From Pezizomycotina sp. ARF18 (taxonomy: Eukaryota > Ascomycota), in the NCBI GenBank assembly GCA_002224055.1, contig AZLU01000030.1, forward strand, positions 222,542 through 286,541: a DNA stretch of 64,000 nucleotides. The letters run 5' to 3'. The notes under the pieces were generated by a model, which did not search any database, had not been told where the DNA came from, and saw only the letters and a program-made list of their open reading frames with translations. Shown piece after piece: positions 24,701 through 36,434 of this stretch (position 1 is its first letter; the number at the start of each line of letters is the position of its first letter). A program made the translations under genes and the position numbers.

Positions 24701-27700
24701 CTAGCCCGCAAAGTTCGAATTATCTGAGCAGCCCCGGGATTGTAGACACAGCTTCAGGATGGAGAATATTTTGTGCTTTTCATGCCTATGTCGAATTGCT
24801 TTTGCTTGAAAATTATCCAACCCGGGTTTGGGCGGTGTTCTGGTTGGCATTATAAGTTTGCGTTTAATCCCTGGATGGATGAGAGCGCTTATGGAGCCAG
24901 ATGGAAAGTTTTACCAATAGTACCGATGACATCTAGAAGGGTTTTGCCATGATCACTATCACTCGGAAATCGATCGAGAACGAGACGTAAAGTCGTAAAA
25001 GATTTTGCTGTTTGAAGATTTATTTTTGTGAGGTTTCTATGGAGTGGATAGGGAGAAAAAATAGATATATATTTCCAGATCATCGGCGACGCCTGTTGTT
25101 ACCAACTAAAGTGGATCCAAACTTGAGAAGGATAAGGAATAGTTAGGCGTGCCTTTGGCGATTTATGCTCCTACTGACGCTTTGCTCTCCCTTTGTTAAA
25201 AAACTTTTTATAAAGCTGATCGATCCTGATTTGTTAACTCTTTATGGAGAGCGAGAAGAGGGACTAGAGCATCGGGGTAAATGCCGTATCCACCAATTCG
25301 AAACCATTCGAAAGCGACCCTGATTGGGGGATTCGGTCACCTTTTTTTGTATGCACGGATTGCGGTGTATTTCCCGACAACGTACACATATCGCGAATCC
25401 AGCAAAAGTGAAGTGCTTTATGCCAGGGAAGAGAACTTCGCTTGGTTGAAACTACGGCAATCGCCTGGATTTATTCCTACAATTATCTGAAATAGGAGCA
25501 CCAAATTATTTATATGGAGATGTTGGCTGAGCTGTTCCGCTACCCGTCGACTAGCTGATCCTCGGTTACTCGACAGCGGAACCTCATATGAAAGAAAAAC
25601 TCCTGTACTACAAGGATCTGCATTACGCGCATTATATCCGGAGTCTTCTACACGCAGAGAGAAGTCAAACATTGTGGAAATTCGGTCGTTGGCTTCCAAA
25701 TCATGCTGTGGAGCGGCGACGATCAAAAGTTGCGTAGTGCGTATCCCTCAATGGCTGCAAAAGACTGTCATAATTCATCAGCAAGGGGCCAATTCTAGAA
25801 GAGTTATTGTTTTATAGTCCGCGCAGTTCCAGAACTATGGGCCTCCTTTGATGGATTAAGTTTGAGATTCTCTTGCGGCTTTTAATGTATGTAATCGTGA
25901 GGGCGGGAACCTGAAATCGTTGACGAGCAATTTGATTCTTTGGCAGCGTTCCCTCAAAAGTGGAGCACCAACGCTCCCAGCTATCGTTCCCGCGCTCTCT
26001 CCGACTGTATTTCACTACATTATGCAGTGTATCAAGTCGATTTCGATTACGCAGTGTTGAGAATGACCTGACTTAGGGCTTATCCACTTCGAGATTCTTT
26101 GGGGAAAATTTTTACTTTGACTTTATGCCACTCCAGGTGGGGCTCGGGTTCACGGTTTGGACTCTACGGGCTTTTGACAAGTGCGGGTATCGAGCGGGCA
26201 CACGCGAAGCATACCCATCAGCGCCCCATCTGTCTATCGCGGAGCATGTCTGTTCCAATTTACCGACCACAAAACATACCTACCACCACAAAAGGACACA
26301 TTTGCCAACATTTCGGCAATCGCAACTTATGCCCTTTCAGGCTCATAAGGAGGCAAACTCGAAGCTTTCACAGCCAAAAAAAAAAAAAAAAAAAAAAAAA
26401 AGGCTTGCAGGTGGCTCTGGCACCGAGACCTCCCTCAACTAGAGAATGAACCGAATATAAGTTTGCGTGGGGCAGGGTTCTTAAAATTGAGATGAACTTG
26501 GCTCGTTCAATTATCACTTCAATAGGTAACCCATGAGTATCAAGACAGGGGCCGCTTCCGATACCCGCAATTGCTTGAGCCTACTAGATCTTTAGCGCTT
26601 CATTCATTTTGTCAAGTATATAGCTGCTGTGAGACTGCGGTTTATTACAATTTTCTTCGTCTTCAAGGGAACAAATCGGCGGAGGAATATTCTTATATTT
26701 CTAATTTGAATTGGGATCGGGACCCGAAAATGTTCCGAAGTGTTCGACAGGTCTCAACGGACTGATTGTGCGCTCAGGAGTTACTCTAGAAGAACCCAGT
26801 AGATTCCGTGAAAACTATCCTCCGTACCTATTTTTGGTCACATGCATATCTATACGTCTCAAATAACCGGTGTTATCAGGGCTATACTCCAGATTATAGA
26901 AGGGTACTAACTTCAGTTTAGAATTCGGTCTTCATTTTCACCAAAATCCACCTTGAGGTGGCAGTTGTGCTCTTAAACTCAGCGTTGGATCCCTTGTTAC
27001 ACCACTAGTAATTGTGGGTCCTCGCGAGGCGAAACCTCCGTCAAGCACCGGCGGTTTTCAACGGCGTGGGGAAGGCTGGGGAGGCCTTCGGCAGGGGTCA
27101 TACCGATTTCGTCAGTAATTGTAAGCACGCCAAGCATAACGCCATTGTTTGCTGCAGTTGAAAACCCTGGACTTGCATCGCTGGGTGATCGATTATTCCC
27201 TACGAGGAGTCAAACTGTCGTGATGACCTCTGGTAACCAACCTCAGATTCTATTCAAATCTAGAAATGGGCTGAGCTTAAAATGGTTGTAGTTATTGATC
27301 ATGGCAGACTTCTACTTACAGCAGGGGGTTCTGATCATTTGTTAGCAAAAGTATTACAGGAGCTAGCGGTCTTACCGATATCCAACCCACGGAATTGAAT
27401 CGAGGGTCATATCATTTCCTATTTTTTGCTAAGATTATATTCCTCGAAGCAAGTCGGAAAAAAACGGTCGATCGAACGAATTATCCACGTGGGAAAAATT
27501 GTAAAGGTTTCACAGATAGTGTCATTTCCGTGGTCTTGGTGTCCTACGTTTAACGGATCTTTTCGTTAGGAAAATGAAACATCGCCAGCGCAGCAACCCT
27601 ATCCCTGTATCATCCCTTCACCGCTCAGACAAATTCACTCTGATTCTGGCAAGATCTGAGGCTTAGAATGGAAATTGACAGCCATACGAGTCCGTTTACG

Positions 27701-28634
27701 CAGATTGGTGATTCTCAAATTCCTAATTAAGGTGTGCTGTGGCCTGTGATCAGACCAGTGCTTGTTCAAAGCAAAAAATTTTCGGCGAGGGCCATTTGTG
27801 CTCGATCCCTGTGCTTTCGAACAAAACTGGCAGGTTCCTAGCCGCGATGCGTTTTCGGCGGCCGTAAGCTTATAGTAATGCACTTCGTGATTAGTCCTAA
27901 TAGACTCTAGCTTGTAGAAACGATTCGTTTAAAAACGGGGAGAAGAGGCTTATCGCGTCTATCGATTATGTTTTCTTGCGTGCTGTAACGGAGATTTGCT
28001 GCTTGGCTGCGTCTAGACATGGATTCTGGTATCCACAGTTTCTCACGATACCTTGCTCGCCACTAGGATAATCTAAGCCTACTGCTCTGTGCCGCATTAG
28101 AAATCATTGAGACCCTTACACCTAAGACGATACGGTACTACGATTCCGTGAAAGGATGGACAAGAGAGCTATGCTTAGCCAGACGTTCAAGGAAACAGTG
28201 TCGAGATCATCTCTATCACCGTTAAGACTATGTAGACGATATGGATCTCGAGTGACCGATTTCCTCTATAATGGACCTCGATCACCACCTCTATCTCGAC
28301 TTCTTCTCATCATCATCATCATCATCTTCATCATCTTACAACAGCAGAGCAGAGCTCAATCACATTCTTTTCACTCTCTTTCATTCTTTCTTTCCTTCAC
28401 TACTACATTCTTTTACAGATCGCGCTAGCCGTTGATCACATCAATTTTCACAACTTTACACCTTTAATCGCAACCCTTCTACTCGTTTCTACCAGCATTT
28501 GCATACCGTCCGACACGGGCAATCGCTCAAGAACAAAGCCTTTCTATCTCTCATATTCAACTTTCGCTTCATACAAAGCCTCTTTCGTTTAATCTTTAAG
28601 GCACTTAATACTTTAAAACAAGCCCAATCTCAAA
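21775..28634. other. Long intergenic region, essentially featureless
   Basis: Nearly 7 kb without a recognisable gene, repeat or element. Open frames reach about 115 codons but have random-looking content. Features seen are a 26-A tract at 26376-26401 and, at 28308-28335, an (ATC)n run in a pyrimidine-rich stretch from 28280 to 28410. That stretch is followed by further CT-rich sequence up to the start at 28635 and is probably the promoter and 5' leader of the secreted repeat protein. Confidence 0.6.
26376..26401. repeat. Poly(A) tract, 26 nt
   Basis: Uninterrupted run of A. Confidence 0.9.
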
Positions 28635-29902
28635 ATGAAGGTTACTACTTCCGCCGCTGTCCTTTCCCTCGCCGCTACCGGCGCCATGGCTGCTCCCATC
28701 AGGATCCCCAACGTCGGCGGTCTCCTCAATGGCTTCGAAGAAGGCGCTAACGCCGGCAGCGACATCGCCAACATCCTCGGCCAAATTTCGGTGGTGGACA
28801 TCAGCAACAGCAGCAGGGTCAGGGTCAGCAGATCCAGAACCCTGGAGCCCACCCGGTTCAATCAAGGCTAAGCGCGATGAACAGCAGTTGGCCGAGAAGC
28901 TCAATATCAACCACCACCCATGGCACGGACCCGCTCTCCCCCCAAGTTTCTCCCGACCATCTCTACCATCCCCATCGATCCCAAGACTGGTAAGGTCTTC
29001 GGTCTCGAAGCGCCGCTATCCTTGAAGGAAAAGCGCATCGTCAACCCGAATACGGATATCAACATCGAAGAGCTCCTCAAGCACCTCCACATCGGCATCC
29101 CGACGCACCCCAAGCCGATCGCCATCGACGAGCCTCACGCCATGATCAACAAGCGCGATCCGGGATTCTTCAGCGGTAAGGGTGTAGCAGCGGTGGTGGC
29201 TTCAAGTGGAACCCGGAGCACGTCATCGACGGCTCGAACGTGCTGGCTAACCTGGGCAATGCCGCGGGCACCATTGCCGGCAGCGTTGCATCGAACAACG
29301 CCAATGCGATCGCGCAGCAACAACTGCAGCCCAGCAGCAACAGCTCGCGGCTGCTCAAGCAGCCATCAACGGCCTCCCGCATAAGAAGCGCGGCTTCGGA
29401 TTCGGCGGTGGCAAAGGCGGCGCTGAAACCACAACCACAACGGCGGCTCCACGGGTAACCACATCATAGACGGCGCGAACGCCCTCGCCAACCTAGGAAA
29501 CGCCGCCGGCACGATCGCGGGAAGCGTAGCCTCCAACAACGCCAACGCGATCACCGAGCAGCAACTGCAGCTCCAGCAGCAGCAGATGGCCGCTCTCAAC
29601 GCCCTCCAGCAGCAGCAGCCGCACAAGAAGCGCGCCGCCGGTGTCCTAAGACTGTAGTTCTGGCGCTGCTACCACACCCCTCCCAAGGAGCACGAGGAGG
29701 CTACCAACACTAACAAGCCTACGACCGCCGACCACATCATCGACGGAGCCAACGCCCTCGCCGCCCTCGGACAGGCCGCCGTAACATCGCTGGAAGCGTC
29801 GCCGCTAACAACGCTAACTCCATCCAGCAGCAGCAGCTCGCTCTCCAGCAACAGATCGCCGCTGCTCAGGCCGCCGCCGCTCAAGCCGCCCAGCAACACT
29901 AA
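28635..29902 (+). CDS. Secreted dibasic-site repeat protein (Kex2-processed precursor type), frameshifted
   Basis: ATG 28635 starts a clear signal peptide (MKVTTSAAVLSLAATGAMAA). After that the readable protein carries dibasic sites typical of Kex2 cleavage: AKR (28870-28875), KEKR (29031-29036), NKR (29151-29156), HKKR (29380-29391) and HKKR (29622-29633). The C-terminal half holds three related units starting at 29219, 29460 and 29733. Each begins with a His-(Val/Ile)-Ile-Asp-Gly motif, continues with a small-residue amphipathic helix (LGNAAGTIAGSVASNNANA in the first two) and ends in a Q/A-rich tail; the first two tails end in HKKR. The last unit stops at TAA 29900-29902. The frame shifts near 28785, 28855, 29190, 29400-29450, 29650 and 29780. 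The architecture fits a secreted pro-protein cut into several peptides. Function is unknown; repellent-like surface peptides or a peptide natural-product precursor are possible. Confidence 0.75.
29219..29902 (+). repeat. Three coding repeat units, 241 and 273 bp apart
   Basis: Units start at 29219, 29460 and 29733. DNA and protein are both similar; the helix segment is nearly identical between the first two units and slightly diverged in the third. Each unit is followed by a CAG/CAA-rich glutamine tract. Confidence 0.8.
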
Positions 29903-30615
29903 GCGCTTTTAACATTCTAGAAGAATCAGTTTGGATGTAATACTTTCATAAAGAGGCTTTTATGTCAATATATAGATAGACTATTTACCTTTTCCTTTGC
30001 TTTTGTACGATTCCCTTTGTTCAAATGTTTATAGACTTTCTTTTTCTTTCTTGTTTATTCTATTCAGTTAGAGCTCCTACTCTGGCTACTGATTGCTGTT
30101 GAAAAGATTTTTCATTTGTACGATTTGGATGAAAAACGACCGATATACAGGATTCTGTCATATACTTCAACTGTAGATAGATGATCAAAATATAATCCCC
30201 CTCTAAAACCACAAAAGACCAGATACTGTGCGCCTCATAGAATATAAGCGCTCTAATAGTTGTTTATAGGCTTCTTATTGAAAATTTGATTAATAATTTA
30301 ATTTAAGGGAGTTACCTAGTGTACTATCTAGTTTATTGAAGCTTATCATCGATATGCGACACATATTCATGCTTGATTGAACAATGCTACTTTCCTAGGG
30401 GAATAACGCTCATAATAGTTCTTGGAATACAAAGACCATCTATTCTATAAGAAAGGAAAGATCCCCTTGATAAAGAAATTACTTTTTGAAAAAAAAAAAA
30501 AACTTGTTGTTTGGATCTAATAATGAACATGACGATAATGATCAGAGTTGAACACTCCCTGTGTTTCCCGGGCGTTACGAGCAATTAATACAACTCAGTT
30601 AAGTAAGCCGGCCCT
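29903..30615. other. Convergent 3' intergenic region
   Basis: An AT-rich spacer between two converging genes. It holds their 3' untranslated regions, with AATAAA-like and TTTATTAA-like stretches, a T-rich run near 30040 and an A13 run near 30489-30501. No gene is seen. Confidence 0.6.
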
Positions 30616-31179
30616 TCAATCATCCTCAACTCTGGTGTCTTTGCCAGAAGCAAACTTCCAGATCGACAAAGCTGCGAGAGTAAATCCATCAATGATCTCC
30701 CCCGAATTAATCAGAGAACCGAGCTCCTTCAAATCCACAAACTTGTACGACGAGATCCCTTCATTCAGCTGCAGCTTTGAGACACAGAGATCGGCAATCT
30801 GCTCGTCTGTGACTTGCGCCTTGAAGACATGAGTGGTTTGAGTCGATAATCCAGGAATAGGAGAATAGACACCGATTTCTTCAAGTATACTAGACGATAT
30901 TCCAGTCTCTTCGAGCAGTTCGCGCTCTGCGGCATCAGAAACTGCCTCTCCAGGGTCGATACAGCCCATCGGAATCTCCAACGAATCACGACCGATCTGC
31001 GGACGGTACTGGTTCTGCAGGAGGATCTTGCCGCTCAAGGTAACAGGGATTATGGTGACGCTGTCGGGACGGTCAAGAACGTACCAAGGTTCCTTAGAGG
31101 AATCTTTATCGGGGGTGGTGTAGATGCGGAACCATTTAGTCTTGAAAACGGTAGTGTCTTTTTCAGTCTCAGAGTCCAT
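30616..31179 (-). CDS. Nudix hydrolase (ADP-ribose pyrophosphatase-like)
   Basis: An intact 187-residue frame, the only recognisable gene here without a frameshift. It carries a perfect Nudix box matching GX5EX7REUXEEXGU at residues 72-94 (G72, E78, R86-E87, E90-E91, G93), the Mg2+-binding helix that hydrolyses nucleoside diphosphates linked to another group. Upstream, LLQNQYRPQIGRDSLEIP is the typical ADP-ribose/ADP-sugar pyrophosphatase approach to the box, so ADP-ribose or a nucleotide sugar is the likely substrate; the protein looks cytosolic, with no signal or membrane segment. The start used is ATG 31179, but the frame stays open upstream (reading CRGANWIT just before the Met), directly against the end of the dehydrogenase gene on the same strand. 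The two may be one fused protein (see findings). The stop is TAA at 30616-30618, or nearby in the same frame. Confidence 0.93.
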   Translation of the reverse strand: MDSETEKDTTVFKTKWFRIYTTPDKDSSKEPWYVLDRPDSVTIIPVTLSGKILLQNQYRPQIGRDSLEIPMGCIDPGEAVSDAAERELLEETGISSSILEEIGVYSPIPGLSTQTTHVFKAQVTDEQIADLCVSKLQLNEGISSYKFVDLKELGSLINSGEIIDGFTLAALSIWKFASGKDTRVEDD

Positions 31180-31189
31180 AGTGATCCAA

Positions 31190-32456
31190 TTAGCGCCCCG
31201 ACACGGTGATATAAAATCCCAACCTTCTTCGCGTCTCTAGCTAGCAGTTCCCAGATTCCTTGGTTGTCCAGGATGCTCTGACCGGCTTTCATGAAGTCCA
31301 GGACCATGTCGATTTTATCAGAGTAGAACTTGTGGTTCGCGCCGACGTATACGAGTTTGAAATCCCTCAACTCGCCGGGAAATTTGACAGGGATAGCTCC
31401 GGGAATGATAGTATTGATCTCTTCGGTGGTGTAATACGGATCGTGAACGCTGACAGAAACACCGAGGTTGATGAGCTCGCGGGCGAATTTAACGTGGGGG
31501 GATTCGATATGGACTTTAATATCGCCGCGGTAGCAGATCCCAGCACGGCGACGCGATCTCCCGCACCAATTGCTTCTTGATAACAGCAGCAATCTCTGCG
31601 GGACTTCCGGAGTCGTAGCTGACCGAGTCGGCCGCTATAGTAAGCTTCTCGGGATTCTGAGCTCCGGATATCAAGTACTTATTCGCTAGCGGAACGCAAG
31701 GGCCGCCAGTACCGACAGAGGGGAAGTAAACGTGATTCCCCAACCTCCAGTGGGTAGCAGCAAGCTTGAGCGACTCCGCGACATCGTCTCTGGAATACGC
31801 TGCGGCGATCTGGAAGCGTACGTTGCGACGGTGTGGAAGATGCCGTTGTCAAGGCACTTCGTTATCTCGACGACGGTGGGGGAAGTCGCGCGGATGAGGT
31901 TCTTGCAGACAACTGAGAGGACAACCTGCATGCGCTCGCTGACGTGTTCGTTCATGCCGGAGTACACGCGGACGCAGTTCTCGAGTTGTGGACGTCCGCG
32001 GTGAACCAATCACGGCGAGTCGCAACGCCGAGGGGATGCCGTGCTTGCGGCTGAGGGCTTCGGTGTGGCCGGGGGTGACGGTGCTCTCAATGATGCACAG
32101 GTCCGGTTTGAGTTCGGTGATCTGCTGCAGGACAGTTTCGATAACGGTCATCCACGGTTCGCCATTGCGCTCAGTTGGGACGGCAACAAAGTGAGTCTTG
32201 ACGGAAGCGTCGGAGAGCTCGGAGAGATTGTTCGTCGCCCTGATGATACCGCTATCGATCAATTCTTTAAGGCTGAAGCCGACCCACTTCTTAAAATGCG
32301 GCGGGAAAGAAGCCTCATTGATTCGAGCGACTTGAGCGTCATTGATGTCGTAAATGATGCTCTTGATACCCTTGCGGGCGAAGTGAGCAGCAGAGCTGAG
32401 ACCGATAAGCCGCCACCCCAGATAGCAACGGTTTTAGGAATAGTGTAGTCGGACAT
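31190..32456 (-). CDS. Nucleotide-sugar dehydrogenase (UDP-glucose/GDP-mannose dehydrogenase family), frameshifted
   Basis: Oxidises the C6 hydroxyl of a nucleotide sugar to a uronic acid with two NAD+; the actual sugar is unknown. ATG 32456 opens MSDYTIPKTVAIWGGG, the start of the N-terminal Rossmann fold. Pieces follow the family order: YDIND at the end of strand 2, THFVAVPTERNG, CIIESTVTPGHTEAL, ENCVRVYSGMNE, the EITKCLDNGIFHT helix with the conserved Lys and Asn (31846-31871), and GTGGPCVPLANKYL with the catalytic Cys (31691-31713). The C-terminal NAD/UDP-binding domain reads ICYRGDIKVHIESP, VSVHDPYY and ILDNQGIWELLARDAKKVG. Frame changes occur near 32370, 32265, 32030, 31780 and 31560, while protein-level continuity is excellent, which favours sequencing indels. 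The TAA at 31190-31192 is reached only after one more shift. The dehydrogenase is more bacterial-like than the usual fungal Ugd, but transfer cannot be judged without a search. Confidence 0.85.
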
Positions 32457-32688
32457 GATTTTGCCGGTTTATTTATTGAAATCAGTTTCTTTATACAGGC
32501 GTTAATCTAAGGCTCCTTCTCGATTTCAAGGCTTCACTATTGCAAAGTCTAGAAGTTGTTGGATGAACACAGGAAGAGTAGAGTAGAAGAAAGAGAAGCA
32601 ACCAACAGCCAGAAATTGTCGTTTAAATACTAGCGCTGACAATATAAGGGAAGCTGTTCCTAGATTGAAGGTTAGTCTTAAATTTACT

Positions 32689-32714
32689 AAAAAAAAAAAA
32701 AAAAAAAAAAAAAA
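32689..32714. repeat. Poly(A) tract, 26 nt
   Basis: Uninterrupted A run in the upstream region of the dehydrogenase gene. Confidence 0.9.
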
Positions 32715-35700
32715 CAAAGATTATCGAGGGCAGCGGTATTTGAATGAAAAGTTCAACGTGCATATCTACTCCGTTCAACTAGTTAGTTAGTTATTGGTAC
32801 TAGCTGCTAATACTCACGTATAAGATTCTCTATTGCAAGGATTCCACTCATTGCTGGGATCTGCTATGGGTCGTAGCTGTACGTTGTTAAAACATTTGAT
32901 TATAAAGGCCATAGCATAGGGCTGGTTAAAGTAACCGTACAGCCCTTTGTAAGTAATTAATTTTTCACACCAAATGAAGGCGCGTAGATTTTGATTGTTG
33001 GCTTGAATTAAAGGCGCTGGCAGCTCTTATATATTGCTACCTGGAAAGAGCGTTCAGGTGACACAATAAGAGTCCTAGACTATTCTACATACTACCTACA
33101 CGTTACACACTACTATTTACATTGTCTAGAATTGCGGTGAGCTATTCGCTGGCGGTGTTACACAAGCATGATCGCCAACAAGTCCGTTCTGAATAAAGTC
33201 AAACCAAGGTACAAGTTGCAAACCGATTCCAGGCACGTTGAGTTTTCTCTTCCGGGATTTTGAAGCAATAAATTAAAATCCACTTTTTTCTCTGAAGCTT
33301 TCTAAAGAAAGAGTACAGCTACTTCAACTGGCGAAGTTGTGCCTTTTTGCCACAGCACTTTCTTTCGCTGAGTGCGATTCCCGATGCTCTCTGCTACCCA
33401 CAACTAACGAATGTTTTGCTGGGCTATACACCCGGATCTATACCAAGACTAGTTCCAATTAGGTTCAGCTAGTCGGCTATGGAACCTTCTACGCAATATT
33501 CGACGCTCAAGCGGCAGATTTCCTTGCAAACCCGGGTCCACTTTCCATCCAGATCTACTTATACATCGGCGAATGGAATCCTTAATATTCGCATACTCCT
33601 ATCGCAAAAGTCCATTTGTCTTCAGTATAATTTTACTAGGGTGCTAATGATATCATTTTGAGTTACTGTATCACGTCTCTGATGCGTGACTCCTAGTATA
33701 TGAAAGGTTAGAATGCGGGAAAACAACTTCTGTTATCAAAGGTCGTCGTAGGCCCAAAAGTAATGTTGATTTCTTGGGGCCTAAAATTTCTGGTAAACGC
33801 TTATAACTTCTGTGGAATGCGTGCAATCCTCGAGAACCGGCAAGAAAGAAGAGGCGGTGACTTGGGGTCAAGACGCTACGTAGGTATCCAAACTTCGGAG
33901 ATTGATGGTCAAATAAAAAAAAGTTTCAAGAAATACGCAAGGCTTCTTGTACGTTCGAACATTGCAGTAGCATATGAGATTGCCATCGGACTCATTGACA
34001 TATGAGTTCCCTGTTCATGATCCGATACAGGTTACGGAGCGGTTCCAATCACGGGATTCGGTAATATGCTTTGGCCCCTCTGCGTGTAGTGGGAAAGCAA
34101 GAACGCATTAGGCAGATTTACCAGCTCGCGAATGACTATTGGACGAAAAGTAATTGCTCTTCAATCGATCGTTATCCGTTGTGTTTTCTCTGCTTTTTCT
34201 CCGAAGAATAAACGTTATGGCTTTCTCGTTATTGGGGATTCGTGGTGGATATCAAAATACCAAGAGCCGTCAAACAATGATCAATATGCATTACACAAGC
34301 TTTCTTGAATTCTCTTCATACATCTTGCCGTGATTTTCCGCAGTAGTCCGTTCTCTGATACAAATGCTCTTCCTCTTGCTTCCCCACCCCTTTCTTGTAG
34401 TGTTTTTGACTATCGCCGCTTTGCTTTCTAGCCAATTCCCGTTTCTGGAACAGACATCTACGCACTGCCCGGTGGGCACGCTCATAACTCCACCGTGCAA
34501 CTAGCCTATAAATGTCTGTTTTAAAAACCCTCTTTCCTTCCTTGAAAATTATTATCCAATAAATGGCTGTGGAGCATTGTTGTAATTGATGGGAAAGGCG
34601 TATCGTACTTGTCTTCGGTGATCCCTCATGATGTGTATAATACCCTTTGTACACGTAGCTGTTTTGCTTCACAATGACTATATGGCTCGACGTGACGGTC
34701 ATTCGATCATATTATGCATTATACGTCTCTTGGTTGTGCATTTTCAGAACTCACGAGAATGTATCCCCTGCTTCCGTTCAGTCCTAACAAACTAGGAAAA
34801 AGAACAACATGCAAAGGGGTTGGCGCGTGCAAATCGCTGATGATATTTTGATTTCTACTTTACATTCCGGGCATATAACGTGGGAGCTTGACTGTTTGAG
34901 CAGAATTTCCTTTGCACTCAGCCAAAAAGATTGAAAATATTGTCGTCGGCTAGCGCTTCATATATCTGAAAATGGCACCACCCATTTCTCAGTTCGGCTA
35001 TCGGGGAGTAGTAGGAGCTATCGCTGCGCGTATAAGGGTTACCGATCGTGGTAGCTGTTTTATCGCGTATTCTATGACCAGGTTACGCTTCGCCGCTTTC
35101 GTCCTCTACAACCGGATGAAAAGGCTAATGCCCTATCGAGCCTTCCGCGCCGTCCTTCTAGCTCCTAGAACAATACTTTTCTTCTTGCATCTTCGACTTG
35201 ATTTTTTTTTTCTCTTTTTTTTTTTTGATAATGCTTGAATTGTGTATATTTTGGCAAATGACAAGATAAAATGGTGTCTTCATCGTGTGCCTCTTTTTCA
35301 AAATACACATCTCATATCACGTCTTAACTTCGATTTCCAGTTGGAGTATCGTAGTGCTCTACCTCTGCCTCAGCCTGGTCCAGTTTATGTCAAGGTCTTT
35401 CTGTTCACGAAATGCAGAAGAACAGTCTATACTGCGTCACTCAAGACTGAAAATTTTTATGTGTGATTACTCTTCCTTGCAGTTAATCGAAGGCTTATCA
35501 GGTGGCTCTCCCATATCCGTATAGATCGGAACCAATCCGGACAAATCTCGGTTTTTTTCTGGAAATATGAGACCCCTGTTGGGCAGTCGAAACAACCAAA
35601 TATAGAGCCAAGCTAATGAGCTCCCAATCTAATTTTCATCAATTCGTTCCGTATTGCTTGCTCGATAATGGCGATAGGTGCGTATGCTTGTGCTTCTATT

Positions 35701-36409
35701 GTATCGGCGAAGGAAAGAATCAACCTGTAACTCTATCGTTTTTACATTGCCGTGATTACGAGCAAAAAGCATCTTAGCATTTCATTGACTGTAAGAGACG
35801 AGAGTAAATATGGTTGCTACAGGGCCGTCTCTCTTCCTAAATTGAGGTAAAATAATTATTCCAGTCGTACTTTTCTTTTGATAGTTCGTCTATCGGCTTT
35901 AGCTCGTCATAAAATTGCATAAGACTCATACTAGGATCTACGGAGTAGACTCACTCTACTAATGATTACCGTTATCTCGTGATATCGACTAGACTTATAA
36001 GCAAGCTTCTTAGGAACGGAAAAAGAAAGCAAGTTTAAAGGGAACATGTTAAAACAAACGGTCTGCTACGACCGAACAAAACAAATGTCTGTGTCCTGTC
36101 CTCGTCGAAATCTATGCCATTCTAGTCTCATCGGAACGCGGAAAATGGTCATATAATTAGTCGAACCCTGGCCGTCTAGCCTGATTGAGAGAGGGTAAGA
36201 TATAGAGTTTAAAAGCTACGACGGTCTATTCCATCATATTTCGTGGCCGTTCTACTTTCTAAATTCGCTAGGGTAATTGTAAGAATTATCCGTAATTCTT
36301 CGTGGGTGAAGTGTCAAAATCTATGATGCTCCTCCCACGGAGTTCTAACTTTTTAGTGCCATCCTAGGGCGATAATGCTTCGTCCCTGTACTACTAAACT
36401 CATAAGTTC

Positions 36410-36434
36410 TTTTTTTTTTTTTTTTTTTTTTTTT
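36410..36434. repeat. Poly(T) tract, 25 nt
   Basis: Uninterrupted T run. Confidence 0.9.

Noticed and set aside
25418-25726. 102-codon minus-strand frame in the desert region
   Set aside because: No motif, no splice context and composition like the surrounding non-coding DNA.
34316-34702. 128-codon minus-strand frame
   Set aside because: Random-looking content with no recognisable domain; expected by chance in several kilobases of mid-GC DNA.
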